Positions 8,210 through 16,642 of a stretch of 64,000 nt of DNA are shown here, piece by piece. The stretch's first letter is position 1, and each line of letters begins with the position of its first letter. The DNA is from Streptomyces tsukubensis. Lineage in GTDB: Bacteria > Actinomycetota > Actinomycetes > Streptomycetales > Streptomycetaceae. A program made the position numbers and the translations under genes. The stretch lies in NCBI RefSeq assembly GCF_003932715.1, contig NZ_CP020700.1, positions 5,478,501 through 5,542,500 of the forward strand, given 5' to 3'. The notes under the pieces are model-generated. The model worked only from the letters and a program-made list of their open reading frames with translations, had not been told where the DNA came from and did no database searches.

Positions 8210-8470
8210 TCAGACCAGGGCGCCGTCCACGAAGCACCAGCGCCAGTCCTCGCCCGGCTCGAAACTGCGCATCACGGGGTGGCCCGACTCGTGGAAGTGC
8301 GCGGTCGCGTGCTGCAGCGGCGAGGAGTCGCAGCAGCCGACGTGGCCGCAGACGAGACAGAGCCGCAGATGCACCGGTGTCGTTCCGGCGATCACGCATT
8401 CCGGGCACGTTTCCGACCCGGGGGGAGGCTCCGGGCGGGGCAGAGCCGCTGTGTGCGGACACTCGCTCAT
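8210..8470 (-). CDS. Small UBP-type zinc-finger protein
   Basis: 86 residues from ATG 8470. The cysteine/histidine pattern CPEC...CLVCGHVGCCDSS...HATAHFHESGHPVMRSFE, followed by WRWCFVD, is that of the ubiquitin-specific-protease (UBP/ZnF-UBP) finger. It occurs as a stand-alone bacterial protein in actinomycetes. In eukaryotes the domain binds the free C-terminus of ubiquitin; the bacterial role is unknown. The gene is divergent from the antiporter gene (84 bp between starts) and upstream of the anti-sigma gene on the same strand. Confidence 0.85.
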   Translation of the reverse strand: MSECPHTAALPRPEPPPGSETCPECVIAGTTPVHLRLCLVCGHVGCCDSSPLQHATAHFHESGHPVMRSFEPGEDWRWCFVDGALV

Positions 8471-8554
8471 GATGGCCAGGTTACGGCGCCGGCGCCGGAC
8501 CTTCCCGTCGAGGCGTCCGGCCCGGCGGGGACCGACCGGACGGAGTGGGTGGGT

Positions 8555-10153
8555 ATGGAGGCCTTGTCCCTGGTGGCGCTGATCGCGGTGAGCGCGGCGG
8601 TGGCGGGCGCGGCCCGCCGTACGCGCGTACCGGCGCCGCTGCTGCTGGTGGCGGCAGGGCTCGTGGCCTCGTACCTCCCCGGGGTCCCGGACTACACCCT
8701 CGACCCGCATATCGTGCTGCCGCTGGTGCTGCCGCCGCTGCTGCACACCGCGGCGCTGGACAGCTCCTATCTCGACCTGCGGGCCAATATCCGGCCGGTG
8801 GCGCTGCTGTCCTTCGGCTACACGCTGTTCGCCACGGTCGCCGTGGGGTGGCTGGCGTATCTGCTGATCCCGCAGCTGCCGCTGACGGCCGCGCTGGTGC
8901 TGGGCGCGGTGGTGGCGCCGCCGGACGCGGTCGCGGCGACCGCGATCGCTCGTCGGCTGGGCCTGCCGCACCGAATCACCACCATCCTCCAGGGCGAATC
9001 GCTGATCAACGACGCGACCGCGATCACCGCCTACCGGGTGGCCGTCGCCGCGGCCGTCGGCGAGGGCGCCAGCTGGCTCGGGGGCATGGGCGAGTTCGCC
9101 GTGGCGGCGCTCGGCGGGGTCGCGGTCGGGCTGGCGCTGATGGTGCCGATCCACTGGCTGCGGACCAGGCTGCGGGAGCCGCTGCTGCAGAACACGCTCT
9201 CGCTGCTCATTCCGTTCGTGGCGTACGCGGCGGCGGAGCAGGTCCATGCCTCCGGGGTGCTCGCCGTGGTCGTGGTGGCGCTCTATCTCGGCCACCGCTC
9301 CTGGCAGGTCGACTTCGCCACCCGGCTCCAGGAGGCCGCGGTCTGGAGGATGGTCGCCTTCGTGCTGGAGTCGGCCGTCTTCGCACTGATCGGACTCCAG
9401 CTCTCGTACGTCCTGCGGGGGCTCGGCGACTACGGCGTCGCACAGGCGCTGGGGTACGGGGTCGGGGTCTTCGTCCTCGTGGTGGCGGTGCGGTTCGTCT
9501 GGGTCTTCCCGGCGACCTTCCTGCCGCGGATCTCGCCCCGGATCCGGGCCCGGGAACCGGAGGTCACCTGGAAGGCGCCGCTGGTGGTGGGCTGGGCCGG
9601 GATGCGGGGTGTGGTGTCCCTGGCGATTGCCTTCTCCATCCCGCTGACCACGGCCGCGGGCGAGCCCTTCCCTTCGCGGAACCTGGTGCTCTTCCTGACC
9701 TTCACCACCGTCATCGGCACCCTGGTGGTCCAGGGGCTGACCCTGCCCGCGCTGATCCGGGCGCTGAGGCTGCCGAGGCCCGACCCCTTCGCGGAGACCC
9801 TGGCGGAGGCGGAGGCCCAGAACGCGGCATCGGAAGCGGCCGAGCGGAAACTGGACGCGCTCCTCGCCGATGAGCGCAACGCGCTGCCGGAGCCCCTGGA
9901 GGAGCGGCTGCGGACCGTGATGGAACGCCGCCGGAACTCCGTCTGGGAGCGGCTGGGGGCGGTGAACGAGGCGACGGGCGAATCGGCCGACGAGACGTAC
10001 CGGCGGCTGGCCCGGGAGATGATCGGCGCCGAGCGGGCGGTCTTCGTCCAGCTGCGCGACGCCCGGCGCATCGACGACGAGATGATGCGGACGCTGCTGT
10101 TCCGCCTGGACCTGGAGGAGGCCGCGGCCTACCGCGAGGAGGACGCCGACTGA
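8555..10153 (+). CDS. CPA1-family Na+/H+ antiporter (NhaP/NhaK type)
   Basis: 532 residues with about 12 hydrophobic segments in the first 410 residues, then a charged cytoplasmic helix-rich tail (about 415-532). The family signature GESLINDATAITAYRVAVAA in the sixth helix region carries the ion-binding Asn-Asp pair, and GWAGMRGVVSLAIAFSIP near residue 350 is the second conserved segment. These proteins exchange cytoplasmic Na+ (or K+) for external H+ and support salt and pH tolerance, which fits the neighbouring stress sigma factor. Start ATG 8555 is placed 9 bases after GGAG. The frame continues upstream without a stop, but overlaps the zinc-finger gene and has no family similarity. Confidence 0.9.
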   Translation: MEALSLVALIAVSAAVAGAARRTRVPAPLLLVAAGLVASYLPGVPDYTLDPHIVLPLVLPPLLHTAALDSSYLDLRANIRPVALLSFGYTLFATVAVGWLAYLLIPQLPLTAALVLGAVVAPPDAVAATAIARRLGLPHRITTILQGESLINDATAITAYRVAVAAAVGEGASWLGGMGEFAVAALGGVAVGLALMVPIHWLRTRLREPLLQNTLSLLIPFVAYAAAEQVHASGVLAVVVVALYLGHRSWQVDFATRLQEAAVWRMVAFVLESAVFALIGLQLSYVLRGLGDYGVAQALGYGVGVFVLVVAVRFVWVFPATFLPRISPRIRAREPEVTWKAPLVVGWAGMRGVVSLAIAFSIPLTTAAGEPFPSRNLVLFLTFTTVIGTLVVQGLTLPALIRALRLPRPDPFAETLAEAEAQNAASEAAERKLDALLADERNALPEPLEERLRTVMERRRNSVWERLGAVNEATGESADETYRRLAREMIGAERAVFVQLRDARRIDDEMMRTLLFRLDLEEAAAYREEDAD

Positions 10154-10812
10154 CGCCTCCCGCGGGGGGTACGAGGCCGGGCCGCCCCGGGCCCCGGGGC
10201 CGGGCGGGCCGGAGCGCCTCCGGGCGCGGGGCATGGCGTGGCCCTTGCGGGCCCGTGCGGGTGGCCTCCGGCCGGGCGGGCCTGGCCGGGCCCCGGGTGG
10301 TCCGGGCAGGGGTGCCTCCCGGGCGTGAGGTACGGGCGCGGCCGTGTGACCGGCCCGCGGCAGGGTCGCCCGAGGGCCGGTTCCGTCCGGGCCGGATTGC
10401 CCGGGTCGTACGGCCGGCCTGCGGCAGGGCGGGGCGTCGTCGGCGGGATCGGTGTCCGGGGCCTCCCCGGGACGGGTCCGGAAATACGGCGCCGTTCGCC
10501 CGGAGGGCGGGGCCTGCGGCCCGGTGGGGGTGCGCCCCCCTGGGCCACCGCCCGGGGGGACACCCACGGCGGAGTGCCCCGGGTGCGGGTCATCGCAAGG
10601 CGGTGGGCCCGGCGCCACGGGGAGGTGTCCCCCGTACCGCATGCGGCCCCATCCGTGCCCGACGGGCACAGGGCGGGCCGGGCCGTAGGAGAGGTCCGGC
10701 GTGTCTCCGGGCCGCGGGCCACCCGCAAGGGCCACGCCCGAACCCCACCTGAACGGGAGCGGGGCATCGTCCACCAGGCGGCCGGGGTGCTGCGCCGGAT
10801 TTGCCCGGGTGG
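10154..10812. other. 659-bp extremely GC-rich intergenic region between convergent genes, nothing supported
   Basis: Open frames exist on both strands, but their translations are Gly/Pro/Arg low-complexity without domains. No GCGCAGTTCC element is present. GGCCCGGG-type short motifs recur without a clear period. It may hold the terminators of the antiporter gene and of the PLP enzyme gene. Confidence 0.4.
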
Positions 10813-11760
10813 TTACGCCGCCGGGGGCGGCGGGCCCGTGATCACGGCCGCGAGGGCGGTGCCCCGGGGGAAGGCGCCCTCCGCGGTGAGGGTGACCAGG
10901 GCGAGCAGCAGCTTGGCCACGTACAGCCTCTCGACGGCGAAGCCGTGGCGGTCCTCGAAGTCGTCCGCGAAGGCCAGCAGCTCGGGAGGGGTCCGGGCGT
11001 ATCCGCCGCAGTGGAAGCGGTCGTCCAGCGACCAGTCGCCCCGCCGGGCCCCGAAGGCGGCCCGCTGGAGGCGCTCGACCTCGCCCCCCAGAAAGCCGCC
11101 CCTGAGCACCGGGACGCCCAGAGCGCGGCTGCCGGGACCGAGCCCGGCCGCCAGGCCCGCGAGCGTACCGCCGGTGCCGCAGGCGACCGCCGCGACATCG
11201 GGGACGGTGCCGTCCGGGGTGCCCGCGCGCAGCTCCTCGCCCAGGGCGGCACAGCCGCGGGCCGCGAGGGCGTTGCTGCCGCCCTCCGGGACCACGTGGA
11301 CCGGGCCGCCGCCGGGTATCAGTCCGGTGGCCGTACCGGTGATCCGGGCGAGGACCGCGGGATCGTCCTTCGCGCGGTACGTCGCCCGGTCGACGAAGAG
11401 CAGCCGCATCCCGTCCTCGGCGCAGCGGGCCAGGGAAGGATTGAGCGGACGTCCGGCCAGCTCGTCGCCCCGGACCACACCGACCGTGGGCGTTCCGATG
11501 AGCCGGCCCGCGGCGGCGGTGGCCCGGAGATGGTTCGAGTAGGCGCCGCCGAAGGTCAGCAGCGGGCGGCCCGCCGCGGCCCGCAGATTCGGGGCGAGCT
11601 TGCGCCATTTGTTGCCCGGCAGCTCGGGGTGGATCAGATCGTCCCGCTTGAGCAGCAGCCGCACGCCGAAGCGGTCGAAGCGGTCGTCGGCCACGGCCGC
11701 CAGCGGCGAGGGCAGCCGGGGCCGCAGGGCGGTGGTGGGATCGGACGCTTCCGGGAACAT
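10813..11760 (-). CDS. PLP-dependent D-cysteine desulfhydrase / ACC-deaminase family enzyme
   Basis: 315 residues, fold type II PLP enzyme. The N-terminal motif KRDDLIHPELPGNKWRKL carries the PLP-binding lysine (Lys51 in GNK). FGGAYSNHLRATAAAG is the substrate carboxylate-binding loop, and ACGTGGTLAGL binds the PLP phosphate. Relatives degrade D-cysteine to pyruvate, sulfide and ammonia, or deaminate 1-aminocyclopropane-1-carboxylate. The sequence alone does not decide which. The start ATG 11760 opens directly on the conserved N-terminus. It is convergent with the antiporter gene and divergent from the prenyl synthase gene. Confidence 0.8.
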   Translation of the reverse strand: MFPEASDPTTALRPRLPSPLAAVADDRFDRFGVRLLLKRDDLIHPELPGNKWRKLAPNLRAAAGRPLLTFGGAYSNHLRATAAAGRLIGTPTVGVVRGDELAGRPLNPSLARCAEDGMRLLFVDRATYRAKDDPAVLARITGTATGLIPGGGPVHVVPEGGSNALAARGCAALGEELRAGTPDGTVPDVAAVACGTGGTLAGLAAGLGPGSRALGVPVLRGGFLGGEVERLQRAAFGARRGDWSLDDRFHCGGYARTPPELLAFADDFEDRHGFAVERLYVAKLLLALVTLTAEGAFPRGTALAAVITGPPPPAA

Positions 11761-12159
11761 GCCCCCATTGTCACCGGCAGCCCCGGGAGCGGCCCGGCCC
11801 TGTGGACAACCCCGAGAACCCCGCCGACCCCGGCCCGGGACACCGGCCCCCGTGCCGCCTCCGGGGCGAGATCGGGTACGGAGAATTCCGTATGAACATA
11901 CTTACTCGCATCACCGGACGGAGTCCGTCCGTTCGGATCGTGTGCGAACCGAACCGGTCGCCTCCGCTCACCCCACCTGGCGGATTGCCGAACGCGCCCG
12001 GCTGTGCCCCGTACCCGCCGATTCAGTCCCACCAATTCGTGTGATGGCGCCGGAACTTCACCCGCTGGAAGCTTCTTGCCGCGCGGGCCGGGCGGATGTT
12101 CGGGCAGGACACCGGCCGTCCCCGCCGCTCTCACGCACACCGAGGGGGAAGGACCGCAC
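11761..12159. other. Divergent control region with a 17-bp perfect palindrome and a possible 50-codon frame
   Basis: CGGACGGAGTCCGTCCG at 11915-11931 is a perfect palindrome with a single central base. A 50-codon frame (11892-12044, MNILTRITGRSPS...) starts 8 bases after GGAG, but has no recognisable domain. The region must contain promoters for both flanking genes. Confidence 0.45.
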
Positions 12160-13197
12160 GTGACGATGTCGGAGACCGTCGAGGGCCGTGAGGCGCTCGC
12201 CCTGCTGGAACGTGCCCGGGCAGCCGTCGACCCCGGGCTGCGGACGGCCCTCGGGTCGCTGCCCGGCCCGATGCGCCGGGTCGCCCTCTACCACTTCGGC
12301 TGGGAGAACGCCGACGGCAGCCCGGCCGCGGGCTCGGCGGGCAAAGCGATCCGCCCGGCGCTCGTCATGGCCGCGGCCGAGGCGCTCGGCGGGGACCCGG
12401 CCGCCGTGGCCGGCGCGGCCGCGGCCGTCGAGCTGGTGCACAACTTCACCCTGCTCCACGACGACGTCATCGACGAGGACCCCACCCGCCGGCACCGGCC
12501 CACCGCCTGGACGGTCTTCGGCACCCCCGACGCGATCATCGTCGGCGACGCGATGCTCGCCCTCGCCTACCGGCTGCTGGCCCACGACCCGCATCCGGCG
12601 GCCGGGGCCGCGGCCGGGCGGATCGCGGAGTGCGTGATCGAACTGTGCGCCGGGCAGCAGGCGGACTGCGCCTTCGAGGAGCGCCCGCCGGAGGACGTCT
12701 CCCTGGAGGAGTGCCTGGCCATGGCCACCGCCAAGACGGGCGCCCTGCTGGGCTGCGCCTGCGCGGTCGGCGCGCTGTACGCGGGGGCCGGGGAGGCGGA
12801 GACCGCGGCGATGGACGCCTTCGGACGGGAAGCCGGTCTGGCCTTCCAGCTGATCGACGATCTGATCGGGATCTGGGGGGATCCGGGGCGTACGGGGAAG
12901 CCCGCCGGGGCCGATCTCGCCGCCCACAAGAAGTCCCTGCCGGTGGTCGCCGCCCTGGGGTCGGGTACCGCGGCGGCCGCCGAGCTGGCCCTGCTCTACC
13001 GGGGGCATATGTCGCCCGGGGCGGTGGCGCGGGCGGCGGACGCGGTGGACCGGGCGGGCGGGCGCGACTGGGCGCAGCTGCAGGCCGCGGACCGGATGGC
13101 GCGGGCGGTGCACGAGCTGTCCCGCGCGGTGCCGGATCTGGCGGCGGCCGGGGATCTGCTGTCGCTGGCGGAGTTCGTGACCCGGCGCTCGCGCTGA
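12160..13197 (+). CDS. Polyprenyl (geranylgeranyl-type) diphosphate synthase
   Basis: 345 residues from GTG 12160, about 8 bases after GGGGGAAGGA; ATG 12166 is possible. It is an all-alpha trans-prenyltransferase. The first aspartate-rich motif is LLHDDVIDEDPTRRHR, the second is FQLIDDLIGIWGDP, and KSLPV comes later. It condenses isopentenyl diphosphate onto an allylic diphosphate using Mg2+. The second motif lacks the last Asp of the textbook DDxxD, which I recall as common in this actinobacterial subgroup. No terpene cyclase, carotenoid or hopanoid gene lies nearby, so this looks like a stand-alone housekeeping or specialised prenyl donor; chain length cannot be read from sequence with certainty. 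Confidence 0.85.
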   Translation: MTMSETVEGREALALLERARAAVDPGLRTALGSLPGPMRRVALYHFGWENADGSPAAGSAGKAIRPALVMAAAEALGGDPAAVAGAAAAVELVHNFTLLHDDVIDEDPTRRHRPTAWTVFGTPDAIIVGDAMLALAYRLLAHDPHPAAGAAAGRIAECVIELCAGQQADCAFEERPPEDVSLEECLAMATAKTGALLGCACAVGALYAGAGEAETAAMDAFGREAGLAFQLIDDLIGIWGDPGRTGKPAGADLAAHKKSLPVVAALGSGTAAAAELALLYRGHMSPGAVARAADAVDRAGGRDWAQLQAADRMARAVHELSRAVPDLAAAGDLLSLAEFVTRRSR

Positions 13198-13323
13198 GCG
13201 CACGGCCGGGCGGAGGCCCCGGCGGGCGGGGGGCCGGGGGCGGCGGAAGTGGCCCCGTCTACGTCTCCGGGGCGGTCGGGGCCTTGCCGTGCCGGAGCCC
13301 GGCCGGCGACCTATCCTGGGGGC

Positions 13324-13569
13324 ATGGGCAGCGCACGAGGCACCGCGCACAGCCCGCAGACCGCCTTCCGGTGTCCGGAGTGCGGGGAGCGGGTGGAAAC
13401 GGTGATGCGGCGGCACAAGACCCTCGGGGCGTTCGTACCCCTCTGGGGGCCGGGTCCGTGCCATAACGCGGCCTGCACCGCGTACACCGGACCCGCGGAG
13501 AGCACAGACGGCGCGGACGGCGCGGACGGCGACGGCGCGCCCGGCCCCACCGTGGCCGGCACGGCCTGA
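13324..13569 (+). CDS. Small zinc-ribbon-like protein
   Basis: 81 residues from ATG 13324. An N-terminal FRCPECGERVETVMRRH knuckle is followed by GPCHNAACTAYTG, giving four potential zinc ligands (CxxC ... CxxxxC). The C-terminal third (TDGADGADGDGAPG) is low-complexity and probably disordered. A frame open further upstream is not supported by conservation or by a ribosome-binding site. Function unknown; similar tiny zinc-ribbon proteins are common in streptomycetes. Confidence 0.6.
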   Translation: MGSARGTAHSPQTAFRCPECGERVETVMRRHKTLGAFVPLWGPGPCHNAACTAYTGPAESTDGADGADGDGAPGPTVAGTA

Positions 13570-13581
13570 GCCCCGGACCCA

Positions 13582-13666
13582 CCTCCGTACCACTGGAACC
13601 TCCGGCACTTCCCGTACCTCTGGCCCCTCCCGTACCTTCGGCGCCTCCCGCCCTTCCCGTACCTCC
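13582..13666. repeat. Pyrimidine-rich imperfect repeats
   Basis: Three copies of a CYTCCCGTACCTY-like motif occur at about 13606-13620, 13624-13638 and 13651-13665. No gene is supported between 13570 and 13847. Confidence 0.4.
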
Positions 13667-13847
13667 GCCGTGGCGCTCCGCTCCGCCGTCACCCTCCCGC
13701 CCCCTTCCGACCCGTCCCACCATGGGGCGCGTGGGGTGTTTTGCGCCCCCTGCGGCGGCCCGCTTGCGCAGGTCGGAGGGGTCCGAACGCGCCGTAGTGG
13801 TATCCCTGATGCACGCCCCCGGCCGCCGTAGCGCTACAGTCCGCGCC

Positions 13848-14288
13848 ATGTCATCGGAGTCGACTGAGGTCTGGGCGGGCTGGTACCGCGATCGGCAGGG
13901 CGCGGAAGCGGTCTCCATCGCGTCGCGCGGACGCCAACTGTGCACGCGCATCAGGGGTGTTGAGTACGAAGGAGCGGCTTTCGCCGCTCTGGAGCCCATG
14001 GGGGCCGAGGGGTTGCTCTCGTCCTGCGTACTGGAGTGGGACATGCCGCTTCCCGTCCATGCGGACGGATTGGTCCACCGGGCCACGCTGAGCTGTCTGC
14101 TGACGCTCGGAGAGCCGCGGCCCGACGGTTCGCTGGACCGGGCCGATCTGAATCTGACGCTCCATTACGGTGGGGCGGCATTCGAGGCCGGGGTGGCCGG
14201 GGGTGACTTCGACGATGCGCTCGACCGGCTCCAGCGGCAGTTGCCGCCCGGGGCCGAACTGGGGGTACGCGCGCCCGTAGACGCCTGA
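13848..14288 (+). CDS. Conserved Streptomyces protein of unknown function (DUF6304-like)
   Basis: 146 residues from ATG 13848. The N-terminus EVWAGWYRDRQGAEAVSI and the segment LCTRIRGVEYEGAAF are familiar from a small streptomycete family that I recall as DUF6304. The predicted structure is mixed alpha/beta with an acidic C-terminal third (GGDFDDALDRLQRQL). No signal peptide or membrane helix is present. TACAGT lies 10-15 bases before the ATG and could be a -10 box giving a leaderless message. Function is unknown and the family name is from memory. Confidence 0.6.
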   Translation: MSSESTEVWAGWYRDRQGAEAVSIASRGRQLCTRIRGVEYEGAAFAALEPMGAEGLLSSCVLEWDMPLPVHADGLVHRATLSCLLTLGEPRPDGSLDRADLNLTLHYGGAAFEAGVAGGDFDDALDRLQRQLPPGAELGVRAPVDA

Positions 14289-14307
14289 GACCCGCCGCGC
14301 GCGGAGA

Positions 14308-14338
14308 GGCGCCCCCGCCGCTCGGCGGCGGGGGCGCC
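14308..14338. terminator. Bidirectional terminator, 14-bp perfect stem
   Basis: GGCGCCCCCGCCGC pairs perfectly with GCGGCGGGGGCGCC around a TCG loop. It lies 20 bases after the stop at 14288 and between convergent genes. Confidence 0.75.
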
Positions 14339-14488
14339 GACGCGCCCGGACCCGGGTTTCACCGGTACCCGGACCGGGCGCGGACTCAGGGACCGGACCC
14401 GGGGACCGGACTCAGGGCCGGACTCAAGGGCCGGCCCGGGGAAACAGCCGGAGCCGCTGGAACGGGACCGTCCGGTGGGCCGGAACGG

Positions 14489-15163
14489 TCAGGAGGTGCG
14501 GCCGAGGCCCGCCCAGATCTGGTTCACCCGGCTGCGCTCGGCGGAGTTGGGCACATCGTTCTGACAGGACGGGCCGGGGCCGCCGCCGGACATCAGCTCG
14601 CTGCACGGGCCGCGGTAGTTGTCCCGCAGGCCGAGCACGTGCCCGGTCTCGTGCGAGGTGACGCGGTTGGAGTTGTACTGCTGGTTCTGCCGGTAGTCCA
14701 GGAAGATGAAGCCCCGGCCGCGGCCGTCCGTGGAGGCGTACGAGCCACGCGGGTCGTTGCCCTCACGGTAGGTGAAGCTGGGGCTGGGGCCCTCCTGGAG
14801 ACGGACGTTGGTGACGGTGCTGTTCCACACCTGGGTGCTTCTGGCTATCTGGCTGCGGAAGGACGGCGCACCGGAGGTGCCGTAGTTGACGGTGACGACA
14901 CGGGCGCCCGGGTTGGCGGCCCGCTTCTCGGCCACCGACTTGACGACGGCCTGGAAGAAGGCCTCGGTGGCCCGGGCGTCGGCGGCCGAGCCCTCGTAGG
15001 CGGCCCAGGCGGCGGCTGCGGCCTGGGCGTTGAGGCCGGTGCTCGTGGTCGCGGCGGCGGGGGCGCTCGCGGGGGCGGAGGCGGCGGATGCCGGGGTGGC
15101 GCCGAGCGCTGCGGCGAGGCCGATGCCGATGGCCGCGGCGAGGACGGATCGGGGGTGACGCAT
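14489..15163 (-). CDS. snpA: Secreted zinc metalloprotease snapalysin (small neutral protease)
   Basis: 224 residues from ATG 15163. The Sec signal peptide has basic MRHPRS, a hydrophobic core [15 protein letters not shown] and an ASA site near residues 26-28. An Ala-rich propeptide follows. The mature domain contains [14 protein letters not shown], the HExxHxxGxxD zinc-binding signature specific to snapalysins (two His plus the Asp as ligands). Two cysteine pairs (PCSELM and PSCQND) are expected in disulfides. The enzyme digests extracellular protein such as milk casein. A LysR-type regulator is transcribed divergently at 15578, which is the known snpA/snpR (mprA/mprR) arrangement, so activation by that regulator is likely. 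Confidence 0.93.
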   Translation of the reverse strand: MRHPRSVLAAAIGIGLAAALGATPASAASAPASAPAAATTSTGLNAQAAAAAWAAYEGSAADARATEAFFQAVVKSVAEKRAANPGARVVTVNYGTSGAPSFRSQIARSTQVWNSTVTNVRLQEGPSPSFTYREGNDPRGSYASTDGRGRGFIFLDYRQNQQYNSNRVTSHETGHVLGLRDNYRGPCSELMSGGGPGPSCQNDVPNSAERSRVNQIWAGLGRTS

Positions 15164-15577
15164 GGGGGGACTCCTACTCGTCCGGTTGAACGGGTTCGGT
15201 ACGGAGTTTCGAGGAACCACCCCTGCTTGGGATGATGCCAACCCCCGATAACACCGAGGCATCACCCTCCGGCGGAGCGGCTGCGGGCCGCCGTTCCGCG
15301 GACCGCCGATTCTGCCGTCCGCCGCCTGTCGACTGCGCGTCGGCCCCTGTTCGTTCCGCGTTCACCGCGGACCCCGGCGGTGGCTTCGCGGCCCTGTTCA
15401 CCCCGAGTCGGGGCTCCCGTCGCCTCCCGTACACCCGGTCCCGCCCGGACGGTCACCGTCACTGTCCGCTATCCGGTCCAGGGGATTCCGTTTGTTGTTT
15501 TCTTTGCCGGTCTTTGTGTCGGTGCGCCGGGACTGTGCGTCTGGTGGTGCCGGGCGTCGCGGTCCTAACGTCTAGTC
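15164..15577. promoter_or_regulatory. Divergent snapalysin/LysR control region with an inverted repeat
   Basis: A 414-bp intergenic region. TGATGCC at 15233-15239 and GGCATCA at 15258-15264 are perfect inverted arms 18 bp apart, centred about 85 bp upstream of the protease start. The regulator side has an A/T-rich stretch at 15488-15520 (TTTGTTGTTTTCTTTG), a probable promoter area. The arms are candidates for the LysR-type site; no footprint is implied. Confidence 0.5.
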
Positions 15578-16525
15578 ATGGAGCTTGAGGTGAGACACCT
15601 CCGCGCGCTGTGCGCCATCGCGGATACGGGCAGTCTGCACAAGGCGGCCCGGCGACTGGGCGTCAGCCAGCCTTCCTTGACGACACAGTTGCGCCGGATA
15701 GAGAACTCCCTGGGGGCGGAGCTGTTCCTGAGGGAACGTTCCGGCTGTCGGCCGACACCGGTCGGGCGGGCGGTACTGAGCCGGGCCCGCCCGCTGCTGG
15801 CCGATATGGGTGCCCTGGTGGCCGAGGCGAAGGCCGCGGCGGCCCGGGAGTCGGGGCCCCGGCTGCGCATCGGGTCCACCGCGAGCCGGGCGCTGCCGGG
15901 CTGGCTGGGGCGGCTGCGGCGCAGGCTGCCCGGGACCGATATCTCCCTCCATATGGACGTCTCGCCCAACGCGCTGCTGCGGAAGGTCGCGGCGGGCGGG
16001 CTCGACGTCGCCTTCGTCCACGAGGTGGAGGGCTGCCCGCTGACCGTCCCGGACACGCTCGCGGTCCGGGTCCTGGTCGAGCGGGAGCCGCAGTTCGTCT
16101 CCATGGCCAGGGACCATCCCGCGGCCGCGGCTGCCGTCGTCGAGCTGGCCGATCTGGCCGACGACCGGTGGATCGTCGACCCCACGGTCGACGGCGAGTG
16201 GGAGGGCGTCCTCAGGGTGCTGTCCGCCGCCGGGATCGTCCCGCAGCTGCTGCACGGCGACTACCACACAGCGGCCGCGCTGATCGCCGTCGGCGAGGCC
16301 GTCGCGCCCTGCCAGCCGACCTCGGACCCGCGCGGCGACATGGCCATCAGGCCGCTGCGCGGCGATCCGCTGGCGGTCCGGCTGCTGCTGGTCTCCCGGC
16401 CGGGGGAGCCGGAGCTGTACGGATCGGTGTACGGGGATCTGGAGGCGGCCTACCGGGACGTGGCGGCGGGCTCGGTGGCGTACCGGCAGTGGCTGGGGAA
16501 GCAGAAGGTGGTGTCCGCTCCGTAA
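15578..16525 (+). CDS. LysR-type transcriptional regulator, probable activator of the adjacent snapalysin gene
   Basis: 315 residues. The N-terminal winged HTH (about 1-65) reads LRALCAIADTGSLHKAARRL then SQPSLTTQLRRIENSLGAEL. The C-terminal type 2 periplasmic-binding-like effector domain spans about 90-300. Only a weak ribosome-binding site precedes ATG 15578 (ACGTCTAGTC), so the transcript may be short-leadered. Divergent placement next to snapalysin is the classic SnpR/MprR arrangement, in which the regulator is needed for protease expression; that role is inferred from context. Confidence 0.88.
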   Translation: MELEVRHLRALCAIADTGSLHKAARRLGVSQPSLTTQLRRIENSLGAELFLRERSGCRPTPVGRAVLSRARPLLADMGALVAEAKAAAARESGPRLRIGSTASRALPGWLGRLRRRLPGTDISLHMDVSPNALLRKVAAGGLDVAFVHEVEGCPLTVPDTLAVRVLVEREPQFVSMARDHPAAAAAVVELADLADDRWIVDPTVDGEWEGVLRVLSAAGIVPQLLHGDYHTAAALIAVGEAVAPCQPTSDPRGDMAIRPLRGDPLAVRLLLVSRPGEPELYGSVYGDLEAAYRDVAAGSVAYRQWLGKQKVVSAP

Positions 16526-16642
16526 CGCGGCCGGCCGGAGGGCGTACGGCACCGGGTGGCCGCGGCCGTGGCCGGAAACGGCGCCGCGCCCGGCCCCGGG
16601 GGTGCCGGGGGCGGGCGCGGTCCGTCGCAGCGGGAGCCGGTG

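Noticed and set aside
8093..8554. N-terminal extension of the antiporter across the zinc-finger gene
   Set aside because: The upstream residues are non-hydrophobic and low-complexity, and they overlap a well-supported gene on the other strand.
10154..10812. Possible gene in the long GC-rich gap
   Set aside because: Frames on both strands give only biased composition, with no ribosome-binding site plus domain combination; left as intergenic.
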